The notes under the pieces are model-generated. The model was not told the DNA's origin. It did not search any database and saw only the letters and a program-made list of their open reading frames with translations. DNA of 64,000 nt from Caballeronia glathei (GTDB lineage Bacteria > Pseudomonadota > Gammaproteobacteria > Burkholderiales > Burkholderiaceae), in NCBI RefSeq assembly GCF_000698595.1, contig NZ_JFHC01000025.1:39089-103088 (forward strand), written 5' to 3'. A program made the position numbers and the translations under genes. Numbering within the stretch: the first letter of the stretch is position 1; the number at the start of each line of letters is the position of its first letter. Of this stretch, positions 11,068 to 20,882 are shown in pieces.

Positions 11068-12249
11068 TCAGGCGAGCTTCTGAACGCCGCGCCGGCCCTT
11101 GAGCCTCGCGGACCACAGCATCGCGGGCCGCTCGACGAGCACGTAGAACCCGGCGGCAACCACCACCGCAACGGCGGTGAACCAGAACGAAGCCCAGATC
11201 GAAGTCTGCAGCGCGGACCGGAACATGAACGATCCGAGCAGCACGAATATCGGCAGATGCACGATATAGAGCGAGAAGCTGAATTCGCCGACGCGTGAAA
11301 AGGTCTTCACCGCAAGCGTGTTGCGCATCGGCCGGTCGAGCACCTGATACAGGTACACGGCAAACGCGATGGCCCAGAACTGGAACGCCGCATACTGCGC
11401 GAACTTGAAGGCCACACACCCGATCGCCGCGATCACGATGGCCGCGAGCCGCAGCACCATCGCCCGCCGCGCGTCGACCTGCATGCCCTGCGCCTTCGCT
11501 TCGGCGATCCATGCGCCGAGCGTCCACGAGAGCCAGTACGACGTGAACACGACGATCTCGTGCCGCTCGAAGAGCCACGCCGATGCCACATTGACGATGC
11601 CAACGGCGATCAGCACGTTCAACATGCCGATGCGACGGCGCAATGCGAGCAGCAGCGGATAGACGAGGTAGAACTGCACCTCGACGGACAACGTCCACAG
11701 CGCGCCGTTCGATCCGTAGGTCTTGCCCGCGATTCCCTGCAGCGAAAGCAGGTTCACGAGGAACGCATGCAGGTCGAATGGATTGATCTTCCGGCTGACG
11801 GGGATGAAGTTCTGGCTGAGGGTATCGAGCGCGAAGGTGAGGAGCAGGGCCGCGAGCAGCACCGGATAGATCCGGGCGAAACGCCGCAAGAGGAAATTGC
11901 CCGCGCCGAACGGTGCGGCCGGGTCCGCGAGCAGACGCCGCGCCGTGCCGCGGTGAATGCAGTACCCGCTGATGACGAAGAAGATCGGCACGCCGGCCGA
12001 GCCCCACGCGATCGGGAACGTCAGGTAGCTGAAAAGGGCGTTGAGGTCGAACGGGGCGCCGCTGCGGTGGAACTGCTGCATGCCGATCCACGTGACCTGG
12101 CGGCAGTGGAAATACGCGACCAGCAAGGCCGCGATACCCCGCCACGCATTGATTGCCACATCCTTGTCATCTACGCTCGCGCGCGAATGAACGTCCGCGG
12201 CGAGGGGGAGCGGCGCACGCGCCGGCTCGAGCAATGAGGTGTCGCTCAT
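11068..12249 (-). CDS. bceS: Membrane O-acyltransferase, acyltransferase-3 family (BceS-like)
   Basis: 393-residue multi-spanning acyltransferase_3 protein. A soluble N-terminal stretch of about 35 residues is followed by AINAWRGIAALLVAYFHCRQV (conserved Arg and His), GVPIFFVISGYCIHRG, RRFARIYPVL and an SVEVQFYLVYPLLL motif. It probably transfers acetyl groups to the exported polysaccharide, with a different position or sugar from the protein at 3107-4243. The ATG at 12249 has GAGGT 5 bases upstream; a longer reading from 12303 lacks a ribosome site. It is a single leftward gene between bceR and the uridylyltransferase, as in bce-II. Acyl donor and target are inferred. Confidence 0.88.
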   Translation of the reverse strand: MSDTSLLEPARAPLPLAADVHSRASVDDKDVAINAWRGIAALLVAYFHCRQVTWIGMQQFHRSGAPFDLNALFSYLTFPIAWGSAGVPIFFVISGYCIHRGTARRLLADPAAPFGAGNFLLRRFARIYPVLLAALLLTFALDTLSQNFIPVSRKINPFDLHAFLVNLLSLQGIAGKTYGSNGALWTLSVEVQFYLVYPLLLALRRRIGMLNVLIAVGIVNVASAWLFERHEIVVFTSYWLSWTLGAWIAEAKAQGMQVDARRAMVLRLAAIVIAAIGCVAFKFAQYAAFQFWAIAFAVYLYQVLDRPMRNTLAVKTFSRVGEFSFSLYIVHLPIFVLLGSFMFRSALQTSIWASFWFTAVAVVVAAGFYVLVERPAMLWSARLKGRRGVQKLA

Positions 12250-12885
12250 CAGTACCTCGGGGCTGGTTGAATCGACGAAGAGACCGGCTGAAAGCCGGGG
12301 CATGCCGCGATCGGGCTGATATCGGGATCGCGGGCGCGCGAGGAAATCTTAGTCCGGCAACAAAGACTGATTTAAAGAAAAAAATTGCCTGCCGCAGCAG
12401 AAGCGGACGAAATCAGGGAGAGGTTATTCGACACTATTTTGTAATGGTCCTCGCGCGAAAACCCGGTGAATTATTTGTCTATTTTTTTCTGATAGGGTAT
12501 TTCCATTACCTCAAAACAGGTGCAAATCATGGACATGCATGCAATTGCCGGGGCTGTCGTCTTGTTGATCCTTGCCGCCGTTTCTGCTTACCGCGATGCG
12601 CTACGCAACGATCCGCTCGCAAGGCGCAGCACTCATCCCGTCCTCTTTCCGCAGGTCGAAGAGCAGGAATAAGCTGGCCGCTCATCGCGCGCTGTGGCGC
12701 TGCACGTATTGCCGGCCAGTGGTGGACGTATCCATTTTTTACCGGCATGGCGGGTGCCGCCGCGTTGCATTCAATTCAGCCGCTCGGCGATTCGGCGAAT
12801 GATGTTGGGCCAGATCCTAATGCGACCGCCAACGGGTTCGCACAATCGTTCCATTTTCGGAACCTGATTCCCGGATGAACTAAAC
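12250..12885. other. Gene-poor region upstream of galU, with one small frame
   Basis: 636 bp between the acyltransferase start and the uridylyltransferase start, with AT-rich parts at about 12360-12520, unlike the flanking genes. It should contain the promoters of both genes. The only coding candidate is the 47-codon frame at 12529-12672. No repeat, RNA gene or confident promoter was found. Confidence 0.5.
12529..12672 (+). CDS. Possible 47-residue membrane-anchored small protein
   Basis: A short frame from ATG 12529 to TAA 12670-12672. Its translation has a single hydrophobic segment near the N-terminus (IAGAVVLLILAAVSAY) followed by a charged tail rich in Arg and then Glu, the layout of many small inner-membrane regulators. 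A weak ribosome-like CAGGTG is 7 bases upstream. It follows an AT-rich, promoter-like stretch and is 213 bp upstream of the uridylyltransferase, on the same strand. It is not recognised as any family, and the short length means chance cannot be excluded. Confidence 0.35.
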   Translation: MDMHAIAGAVVLLILAAVSAYRDALRNDPLARRSTHPVLFPQVEEQE

Positions 12886-13806
12886 ATGCTGAAAGTCACC
12901 AAGGCAGTATTTCCCGTCGCCGGACTCGGCACCCGTTTTCTTCCCGCGACCAAGGCAAGTCCAAAGGAAATGCTGCCGATCGTCGATAAGCCGCTGATTC
13001 AATACGCGGTGGAAGAAGCAATTGCGGCGGGAATAACAGAAATGATTTTTGTGACTGGGCGCAGCAAGCGCGCGATCGAAGATCATTTCGACAAATCCTA
13101 TGAAATCGAAGCCGAACTCGAAGCGCGCGGCAAAGAAGCGCTGCTCGAAGTCGTAAGAGGCATCAAGCCGGCGAATGTCGATTGCTTCTACGTGCGCCAG
13201 CCGGTCGCTCTCGGGCTCGGCCACGCGGTGCTGTGCGCGGAGAAGCTCGTCGGCGACAACCCGTTCGCCGTGATCCTCGCCGACGACCTGCTGCACAGCA
13301 AGGAACCCGTGATGAAGCAGCTCGTCGAGGTGTTCAACCACTATCACAGCTCGGTGATCGGCGTGGAGCGCATCGCTCGCGAGGAAAGCAGCTCGTATGG
13401 CGTGATCGAGGGGCGCGAGTGGGAAGAGGATGTCATCAAGCTGTCGAACATCGTCGAGAAGCCGCAGCCGGCGCTGGCGCCGTCGAATCTCGGCGTGGTC
13501 GGCCGCTATGTGCTGATGCCGAGCATCTTCAGTCATCTGCGCAACATCAAGCCGAGCGCGGGCGGCGAATTGCAGCTGACCGATGCGGTGGCGTCGCTTC
13601 TGTCGGTCGAGCAGGTGCTCGCCTACCGCTATTACGGAACGCGCTTCGATTGCGGCAGCAAGCTCGGCTATCTGAAGGCGACCGTGCAACTGGCGTTGCA
13701 GCATCCCGAAGTGCGGGAAGGATTCGAGCAATATCTGCGTGAATGCATGCCTGCGCTGATGCCCGAACTGCTGCGCGAAGCGACCGAAATGCCGGAGACG
13801 GTTTAA
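12886..13806 (+). CDS. galU: UTP-glucose-1-phosphate uridylyltransferase (BceT position)
   Basis: 306-residue cytosolic nucleotidyltransferase that makes UDP-glucose from UTP and glucose-1-phosphate, precursor for glucose, galactose and glucuronate residues. The N-terminal signature [20 protein letters not shown] (from residue 10) carries the catalytic Arg and Lys, and further family motifs are [33 protein letters not shown] and [19 protein letters not shown]. It ends the bce-II-like block, where the corresponding gene is bceT. A second, closely similar copy lies at 15715. It converges on the PAP2 gene with only 12 bp between stops. Confidence 0.95.
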   Translation: MLKVTKAVFPVAGLGTRFLPATKASPKEMLPIVDKPLIQYAVEEAIAAGITEMIFVTGRSKRAIEDHFDKSYEIEAELEARGKEALLEVVRGIKPANVDCFYVRQPVALGLGHAVLCAEKLVGDNPFAVILADDLLHSKEPVMKQLVEVFNHYHSSVIGVERIAREESSSYGVIEGREWEEDVIKLSNIVEKPQPALAPSNLGVVGRYVLMPSIFSHLRNIKPSAGGELQLTDAVASLLSVEQVLAYRYYGTRFDCGSKLGYLKATVQLALQHPEVREGFEQYLRECMPALMPELLREATEMPETV

Positions 13807-13818
13807 TCGGGCAGGACG

Positions 13819-14400
13819 TCAGAGTCCGAAGCCGCGACACAGCCACGGCGAGTAGTGGACGATCATCCGCTGAAAGGGCGCGTGGTGCCCGTAGGCGATC
13901 GACGACACGGCGAGCAGTCCGAGCCCCGCGAGGATCGCCTGCGGCATCCTGCGCGGCTCGCGTGTGAAGCGATTGAGGAACAGCATGGCGACGCCGCCGC
14001 CGAGCAGCCAGCCGGCGAGCACTTCGATCGGCGTGTGCGCGTCTTCCGCGATTCTGGATAGGCCGATCGCGGCCCCGAGCAGCAGGCCGAGCGTCGCCCC
14101 GGCGCGATGCCAGCGCGCATTCGCGCATCCCGCGAGGAGCGCGAACGCGACGGTCCACACCGCAGCGGCGAGCATCGTATGGCCGCTGATCACGCGAAAT
14201 TGCACCGAAGATATTTCGACGCCGCAGCCCGCGTAAAGAATCTTGCTCGCGCCGACGAGCGCCATTCCGATCGATAGCGACAGCAGCCAGCGCAACGCAA
14301 GCTGCCGGTCGATGGCGCGCAGCCACAGCGCGCAGGCGAGCGCGAGGGGCACGAGCAGCCCCGCGTCGCCGAGATTGGAGAGCCAGCGCGTATCGGTCAT
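13819..14400 (-). CDS. PAP2-family membrane phosphatase
   Basis: 193-residue protein with about six hydrophobic segments. It keeps the central SGHT motif of the PAP2 superfamily (FRVISGHTMLAAA) and a C-terminal SRIAEDAHTPIEVLAGW, which matches 'SR...H...D/E' of the catalytic domain; the first motif is reduced to K before LYAGCG. The ATG at 14400 is the only start with suitable length. The active site would face the periplasm. Near polysaccharide genes, such enzymes may recycle undecaprenyl pyrophosphate or act on lipid phosphates, which is inference. It is downstream of the leftward AraC-type regulator with 31 bp between them, so co-transcription is likely. Confidence 0.82.
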   Translation of the reverse strand: MTDTRWLSNLGDAGLLVPLALACALWLRAIDRQLALRWLLSLSIGMALVGASKILYAGCGVEISSVQFRVISGHTMLAAAVWTVAFALLAGCANARWHRAGATLGLLLGAAIGLSRIAEDAHTPIEVLAGWLLGGGVAMLFLNRFTREPRRMPQAILAGLGLLAVSSIAYGHHAPFQRMIVHYSPWLCRGFGL

Positions 14401-14431
14401 GGCACGCGTGCGGCCGTTCCGCTGCGCTTCG

Positions 14432-15463
<1,032 letters not shown>

Positions 15464-15714
15464 CGCCAGTCTCCAAAACGAATAGCGTGTGGCGGGAAGT
15501 GATCCGTATGCGTCGCACTATACGCGGCATGCACCCCGCTCCCGCACTGTAGTCGGAAAATGACGAGGTGTTGGCAGATGGTTTCGATATTCGAGTAATA
15601 AGCTGAGCTTTCTCGTGGTCATACGAATGAGACATGCGGCGCGGCGCTCGCGAGCGCCTCGCTGCCTTCGCATGAGTCCGCCAGGACCGATGCACGTCAG
15701 ACAAGGGTGAGCAG
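15464..15714. promoter_or_regulatory. Divergent promoter region, GlxA-type regulator / second galU
   Basis: 251 bp between two divergently read starts. It must carry both promoters, and probably the autoregulatory or target site of the adjacent AraC-type protein. No clear inverted repeat or consensus promoter was found; AT content is moderately raised at about 15540-15640. Confidence 0.45.
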
Positions 15715-16662
15715 ATGCTAAAGGTACGCAAGGCGATCTTTCCCGTCGCAGGTCTGGGAACGCGGTTTCTTCCCGCCACGAAGGCAAGTCCGAAGGAGAT
15801 GCTGCCGGTCGTCGACAAGCCGCTGATCCAGTACGCCGTGGAAGAGGCGGTGGCCGCCGGCATCACGCAGATGGTCTTCGTGACGGGGCGCGGCAAGCGC
15901 GCCATCGAGGATCACTTCGACAAGTCATACGAAATCGAGGCCGAATTGCAGGCGCGCGGCAAGCGGGCCCTGCTCGATCTCGTGCGCAGCATCAAGCCCG
16001 CGCACGTCGACTGCTTCTACGTGCGCCAGGCGGAGCCGCTCGGTCTCGGGCACGCGGTCCTGTGCGCGGCGAACCTCGTCGGCAACGAGCCGTTCGCCGT
16101 GATGCTGGCGGATGACCTGATCGATGCGCCGAAGCCCGCGCTCGCGCAGATGATATCGGTCTTCGACCACTATCATTCGTCGGTGATCGGCGTGGAGGAG
16201 ATCGAGCCGCGTGACTCGCAGTCGTATGGCGTGATCGAGGGCAAGCCCTGGGACGACGGGCTCTTCAAGCTCGCGCGCGTGGTCGAGAAGCCGGAGCCCG
16301 CGCTCGCACCGTCCAATCTCGGCGTGGTCGGCCGCTATGTGCTGATGCCGAGCATCTTCGAGCATCTGCGCAGGCAAGTGCCCGGCGCGTGCGGCGAGAT
16401 CCAGCTGACCGACGCGATCCAGTCGCTGCTCGCGCACGAGCAGGTGCTCGCATATCGCTATCACGGCAAGCGCTTCGACTGCGGCAGCAAGCTCGGCTAT
16501 CTGAAGGCGACGGTGGAATTCGCGCTGCGCCATCCCGAAGTGCGCGCACAGTTCGAAACCTATCTGCGTGAGCGGCTCGACGCGCATCGGGACTCCGCCG
16601 GAACAGACGAGCGGGGTGCGGGCGCCGACGTGTCCGCCGAGCTGTCCGCATCGATCATCTGA
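15715..16662 (+). CDS. galU: Second UTP-glucose-1-phosphate uridylyltransferase
   Basis: 315 residues, closely similar to the enzyme at 12886 over the whole length: the same MLKV(T/R)KA start, catalytic loop [41 protein letters not shown] and [17 protein letters not shown]. It differs mainly in an extended Ala/Asp-rich C-terminus of about 20 residues. The ATG has a GGTGAG ribosome site 7 bases upstream. The reaction is UDP-glucose synthesis. Two copies within 3 kb, each in its own regulatory setting, suggest gene dosage or separate control for the two polysaccharides. It converges on the GDP-mannose hydrolase. Confidence 0.94.
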   Translation: MLKVRKAIFPVAGLGTRFLPATKASPKEMLPVVDKPLIQYAVEEAVAAGITQMVFVTGRGKRAIEDHFDKSYEIEAELQARGKRALLDLVRSIKPAHVDCFYVRQAEPLGLGHAVLCAANLVGNEPFAVMLADDLIDAPKPALAQMISVFDHYHSSVIGVEEIEPRDSQSYGVIEGKPWDDGLFKLARVVEKPEPALAPSNLGVVGRYVLMPSIFEHLRRQVPGACGEIQLTDAIQSLLAHEQVLAYRYHGKRFDCGSKLGYLKATVEFALRHPEVRAQFETYLRERLDAHRDSAGTDERGAGADVSAELSASII

Positions 16663-16683
16663 GCGGCGCGGTCTTCGCGCGCA

Positions 16684-17136
16684 TCACCTGAAATACGCCT
16701 TCGTGTTCTCGTGCACGTCTTCGCGCGCGAGCAGCTCGTCGGGAAGCAGCCACGCGTATTCGCTGTGCTGGTCGAAGCGCCCGATCGGCACCGTGCCGGA
16801 GAGCGTCATTGCGTGGGCGAGCACGATGTAATGCGTCGTGATGCCCGGCACGCCCGCGAAGTTGTCGGCGTAGCGGTGCTCGTACACGCCGTAGAGGCGT
16901 GACGACGAGCGCTCGACGCTCGCGACGCCGAGTTCGTCGTTGACGATGCGCGTGAACGCCGCGTCGAGCGACTCGTCTTTCATCACACGCCCGCCGGGAA
17001 CGAACCACGTGCCCCGCGCCGGGCGGTTGCGTCGCTCTCCCACCAGCACGCGGCGGTTGCCGTCGGTCACGATCAGATCGATCGAGACGAGCGGCGCAAG
17101 CCGGACGACGTGCAGAAAATCGTCCTTGCTGAGCAT
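16684..17136 (-). CDS. gmm: GDP-mannose mannosyl hydrolase (Nudix family)
   Basis: 150 residues, matching the WcaH/Gmm family in length and sequence: an N-terminal SKDDFLHVVRLAPLVSIDLIV, the RPARGTWFVPGGRVMKDE segment, and YEHRYADNFAGVPGITTHYIVLAH. The Nudix box is the variant form typical of this family, which lacks the usual glutamates after GGRV. It should hydrolyse GDP-mannose (and perhaps GDP-fucose or GDP-glucose) to GDP and free sugar. The ATG at 17136 has GGAG 8 bases upstream. In colanic acid operons this gene sits with gmd and fcl; here it lies between the two GDP-mannose-using loci and may limit GDP-sugar build-up. Confidence 0.9.
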   Translation of the reverse strand: MLSKDDFLHVVRLAPLVSIDLIVTDGNRRVLVGERRNRPARGTWFVPGGRVMKDESLDAAFTRIVNDELGVASVERSSSRLYGVYEHRYADNFAGVPGITTHYIVLAHAMTLSGTVPIGRFDQHSEYAWLLPDELLAREDVHENTKAYFR

Positions 17137-17319
17137 CGTTGCTCCGTCGTGTTCCGCTGCGCGGCATCGAAGCCGCACGCGATGGTCCGCGCAAGGCGTG
17201 CGCGACCGCGAGCATGCAGTGTAGCGTGAGGCGCATGCAGCGAGGCACGCGCGGCACTGTCGATAACCGCCTAAAGACTGTCTTGCCGGGACATCTCCAG
17301 GGCCCGCGCGCCATGCGCG

Positions 17320-19587
17320 CTACTGCCCGATGTATCCGGCGGGCACCGTCACGTTGGCGCGCATGATCGCCGCGTTGTCCGACACGACGTACACGGGCGC
17401 TTCGGTGAGCGTGAGCGGCACGCGTCCGTTCGTGTATGACATCTTCGAAGCGTTGCCCATCATGTCGAACACGGTGACCATGCCTGCTCTGCCCGGAGCA
17501 TCGACGAGCAGGCTGTAGCTCACCGAGTGGGTCGAGCTGAAGCCCTCGGAGGAGGGCCACACGGCATTGCTGTGCGTCCACAGCGCGGTGACGATCCTGC
17601 CGCCGTCGAGCCGCTGGAACGCATACGCGTAGACGCCCTTTGGCGTGCCGTTGACGGGGCCGAGCGTCGTCGTGCCGTCGATCAGCCGCGTCATGGCGGC
17701 GACGCCCATCGCCGCCGGCTTGGGGCTGATCTGCGTCTGCCCGTAGCCACCCTGCGCGTTGGCAAGATCGAAGAAGATGCCGTAGCCGACTTCGGGCGGA
17801 TCGGCGGCGTAGAACACGAAGCTCACGTCGGCGCCTTCGCCGAGCAGAATCAGATGCGTGCGCGCGACGACCGCGCCCTGCGCATACAGCACGTTCGGCG
17901 CAGGGTAGGCGGGGCCGTACTTGCTGCCCAGGTCGTAGCTGATGCCGGTCTCGGTGATGAAGAGCTTCGCGCCCGGCCTGAGCATGCCGGCCATCGTGCG
18001 CCGCAGCGCGCGCATCGACGCGGGCAGCGCCTTCGCGGCCGTTGCGGGATTACTGCTCGCGGCGAGGCGCTCGGGCGGATGCGAAGGCGAGGTGCCGATG
18101 TCGTAGTAGCCATGCGCGCTGATGCCATCGAGATACTTGCCGATGCCAAGCGGCGCGAGACGCTCGAGCCATGCGGTGTTGGTCGAGAGAACCGCCATCG
18201 TGAGGCCCATGACGACCGCGTTCGGGTCGCTCGCATGAATGGCCTCGTGCGTGGCCGCGTACATCGCGACGAGGTTGGCGTCGGTATCGCGCCAGGGCAG
18301 GCCGCCTTCGTAGTCCGGCTCCCACGTCACCTGGTAGTAGTTGCGGGACTGGCGTGGAAACCACGTCCTGCGCACCGTATCCGATTCCGCGCCGACACGC
18401 TTCATGTATGCGCGGTAGTCGTCCAGCGACGAGGGCGCATAGCTGTGCGTCTTCGTGCGCGTCGGGCTCGCCCAGGCGGGGATGCCGTCCAGCTGGATCA
18501 GCCTCAGCAGGTCGCCCTGCTTGAAGAACGGCACGAGATTGTCCGCCGACACGTTGAACGTGTTCGCCGCTTTCGGCTCGGTGATGTACCAGTTGCGGTT
18601 GTCGTTGACCCACGTGAGGCCGAGGTCGGTGTAGAGCGGCCGGTAGCCGTCGCCGGAGCAGCATGACTCGCCGGGCTTGAGATACGCGGCACCCTGGCCG
18701 CCGAAGCGATGCTGGTCGGGATGCGTATAGCTCACGGGTGGCAGCGCCGCGTGGACATCGGGCAGCACGCCGAAGGACGCGATGCCGCCGGGCCGCGTGC
18801 CGCGCTGCATCAGCGTGCTTCGGTTCGCGGCGAGCGTCGCCGAGATGGCGAAGTAGCCGGCCGCCTCCGACGTGCAGGAGAGCGTATACGTGGAAGCGCC
18901 CACGGCAACCGGAAAGCGGCCGCTTCCCTTGACGACGTTCCAGGCGTCCCTGATCTGCCAGGCGAGCGCGTCGGCGGCATTCGTGCGCACAGTGAACGCG
19001 ATCGCAAAGCGCGCACCCGGTGCGAACATGCGCGTGCCGTTGCTGCCGGGCGTGTCGGCTTCGACCGCATCACCGGCCGCGGGTGCGGCGGCCGGCGCCG
19101 AAGGCGGGCCGCAGCTGATCTGATGCGCCTCGGGCGTATCGGTGTCGGCGACCGTTGCCACCGCGGCGGGCTTCGCGCCCGGTCGTCCCTTGATTGCACC
19201 CGCGCCGGCATACCAGCAGCGCTTGTTGACGCCGGGCGCGGGATCGTCGAAGGCGCTGTTGTCGCAAGCGGTCGTGTCGGTGAATTCCTTGATCGCATGC
19301 TGGGTCGCCGTTCCGTACATCACGCGCGCCGTGCCGCTGAACGAGCAGCTTTCGTATTCGCGCGCGCACGGAATCCAGGTGGTCCCGTCGATCACGACCG
19401 GCGCCGAAGCGGATGCGGGCTGGCTGGAGCGCGTCTGGTCTGACGACACCGGCTCGCAGCCGAGCAGCAGCGTCGCCCCGACGACAAGACAGATCGCGCT
19501 CGTCCGCTGCATTGCGGTGACACTCGCGCATCGCGTCTCGCCGTGCATCGCGTTGCCGTGACGAAGCTGATCGGAAGCGGGGTTCAT
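17320..19587 (-). CDS. Lipoprotein with glycoside-hydrolase-like TIM barrel
   Basis: 755 residues if begun at 19587; starts at 19548 and 19512 are also possible. The start at 19512 leaves a compact lipoprotein signal ending in LLLGC, so it may be the true one; no start has a good ribosome site. After the lipobox there is a Pro/Ala-rich linker, a beta-rich domain (about 190-290), then a barrel-like part with TWEPDYEGGLPW (E423 as acid/base candidate) and LFITETGISYDL (E546 as nucleophile candidate), spaced as in clan GH-A enzymes of the GH39/GH5 type. A C-terminal beta domain follows. It is probably anchored to the outer membrane and acts on polysaccharide; the substrate is unknown. It is leftward and upstream of gmm. 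Confidence 0.75.
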   Translation of the reverse strand: MNPASDQLRHGNAMHGETRCASVTAMQRTSAICLVVGATLLLGCEPVSSDQTRSSQPASASAPVVIDGTTWIPCAREYESCSFSGTARVMYGTATQHAIKEFTDTTACDNSAFDDPAPGVNKRCWYAGAGAIKGRPGAKPAAVATVADTDTPEAHQISCGPPSAPAAAPAAGDAVEADTPGSNGTRMFAPGARFAIAFTVRTNAADALAWQIRDAWNVVKGSGRFPVAVGASTYTLSCTSEAAGYFAISATLAANRSTLMQRGTRPGGIASFGVLPDVHAALPPVSYTHPDQHRFGGQGAAYLKPGESCCSGDGYRPLYTDLGLTWVNDNRNWYITEPKAANTFNVSADNLVPFFKQGDLLRLIQLDGIPAWASPTRTKTHSYAPSSLDDYRAYMKRVGAESDTVRRTWFPRQSRNYYQVTWEPDYEGGLPWRDTDANLVAMYAATHEAIHASDPNAVVMGLTMAVLSTNTAWLERLAPLGIGKYLDGISAHGYYDIGTSPSHPPERLAASSNPATAAKALPASMRALRRTMAGMLRPGAKLFITETGISYDLGSKYGPAYPAPNVLYAQGAVVARTHLILLGEGADVSFVFYAADPPEVGYGIFFDLANAQGGYGQTQISPKPAAMGVAAMTRLIDGTTTLGPVNGTPKGVYAYAFQRLDGGRIVTALWTHSNAVWPSSEGFSSTHSVSYSLLVDAPGRAGMVTVFDMMGNASKMSYTNGRVPLTLTEAPVYVVSDNAAIMRANVTVPAGYIGQ

Positions 19588-20192
19588 GGCGTCGATGACA
19601 TGGGGTCGTTGTGCGTCGCGTCGGTGCTGCCCGCGCTTCGCGCGCCGGCGATGCTACGAAAATGAAACATTTTTCGATGCGTCCACGAACTGAGCGCAAG
19701 ACACCGGTGGTCGCTCCGGTTGGTGCCACGGCGCGCAGGTGCCTGCTCGCAGGGCTCGCCGATTCGTCAGCGCATACTCAGCCGGCATGAAGGGCACGAT
19801 AGGCGGACCCAGCATACGGCAGCCATGGCGTGCCCGCTAGCCTATGTGCTGAAGGTTGGCGGAACGTTCCGGCATCGCGTTCGTGAAGGACCGCCAGGGC
19901 ATGACAGGCGGGGTTCCCGGGCTTGCGCCCCCGGATATCAGAAGTGAAACACGGCACGCGGCGGGTTTTCGTAAGCTGAATCGAATTGAAATCCGTATGA
20001 ATGAAAGGCGAGGCTGCGGTGAACTCGTCGGTAGATTAGATATGCCGAATCGTGCGCCACCCGACTGAGCGCGGTCGTAATTGCCGCGAGCATGCATGCA
20101 GTGCGGCATTCGTCTAACGCTTGCGCAAACGCGGCGCCACCGGGCTCGTGATTCCCAAGCTCGGCGCGGAAATCCGCTCGCATTGCAGTGCA

Positions 20193-20212
20193 ATATCAAT
20201 TGGCATATCAAT
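20193..20212. promoter_or_regulatory. Direct repeat ATATCAAT with 12-bp period
   Basis: Two exact copies of ATATCAAT start 12 bases apart in the AT-rich gene-free region. Direct repeats are common in AraC-type operators, and two AraC-type genes are nearby, but there is no proof of binding. Confidence 0.25.
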
Positions 20213-20509
20213 GCAGTTTGTCATATGGCTAATTAATAGAAGGGCGGATTCAACGGGGGATTTCCGATATTAATTGACTGGCGGGCGGCGATTAACCCGG
20301 GGTCGGTGTTCCGGTAATTGCCGAAGCGGGAAAATAGATTCAGTGAAGCTATTACGGAAAATTGGAATCAGAAACTTGTTTGAAATTGTCACTCGTTTTA
20401 AACAATAAAATTAACCGGATTGGCAGTTCCGATGTTTCATAAGTGAATCAGTTTCTATCGTCTGACCGGAAAATCGATGCTTTCTCGTGCCTTACGCTGT
20501 CTCGCTCGG

Positions 20510-20524
20510 CCTTGTCAGACAAGG
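20510..20524. promoter_or_regulatory. Perfect 7-bp dyad, candidate operator
   Basis: CCTTGTC and its complement GACAAGG are separated by one base, about 360 bp upstream of the GlxA-type regulator start. The near-zero loop argues for a protein-binding site rather than an RNA hairpin. Confidence 0.3.
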
Positions 20525-20882
20525 CTTCGTGTCCGAAGTGGCAGCGTCCGGTATGAAACGTTCTAGATGTCCTGTGAAATTTTTGTATGACGAATGATGA
20601 AATTGTTTTCGGATCGTTCCGAAAAGCCTGATAGCTGAATTTGGGGAGGGATTTCAATGTGCGCTTTGCCTCATACCGAAGCAGATTCCAGGGTTTTAGA
20701 GCGGAAATCTAGAGCATAAAAAAGATTGTCTGCTTATGATTCAAGCCAGCGGATCTATTCCGCCAACATGTCGCTTCCATCGGTCACGGCAGCCCGTCGC
20801 AATTTGGGCATGACTATGATGCACTGCAATGGCGGCGAACTCTCCACAATGCCGTGGAATTACGCATTTGCAGAGGATGACC

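Larger units (their letters stand above)
19588..20882. other. 1.3 kb gene-free region, AT-richer than its surroundings
   Basis: No convincing coding frame is present on either strand: the longest frames lack ribosome sites and family likeness. The part from about 20180 to 20760 is clearly AT-richer than the flanks. It contains a 12-bp-phased direct repeat (ATATCAAT at 20193-20200 and 20205-20212) and a 7-bp dyad with one-base centre (CCTTGTC A GACAAGG, 20510-20524). It lies between a leftward lipoprotein gene and a rightward regulator gene, so promoters in both directions are expected. A small RNA or a decayed gene is possible but not demonstrable. Confidence 0.5.

Noticed and set aside
20421..20436. 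Sigma-54-like promoter TGGCAG-N5-ATGTT
   Set aside because: The -12 element lacks the conserved GC, and there is no gene start at a suitable distance.
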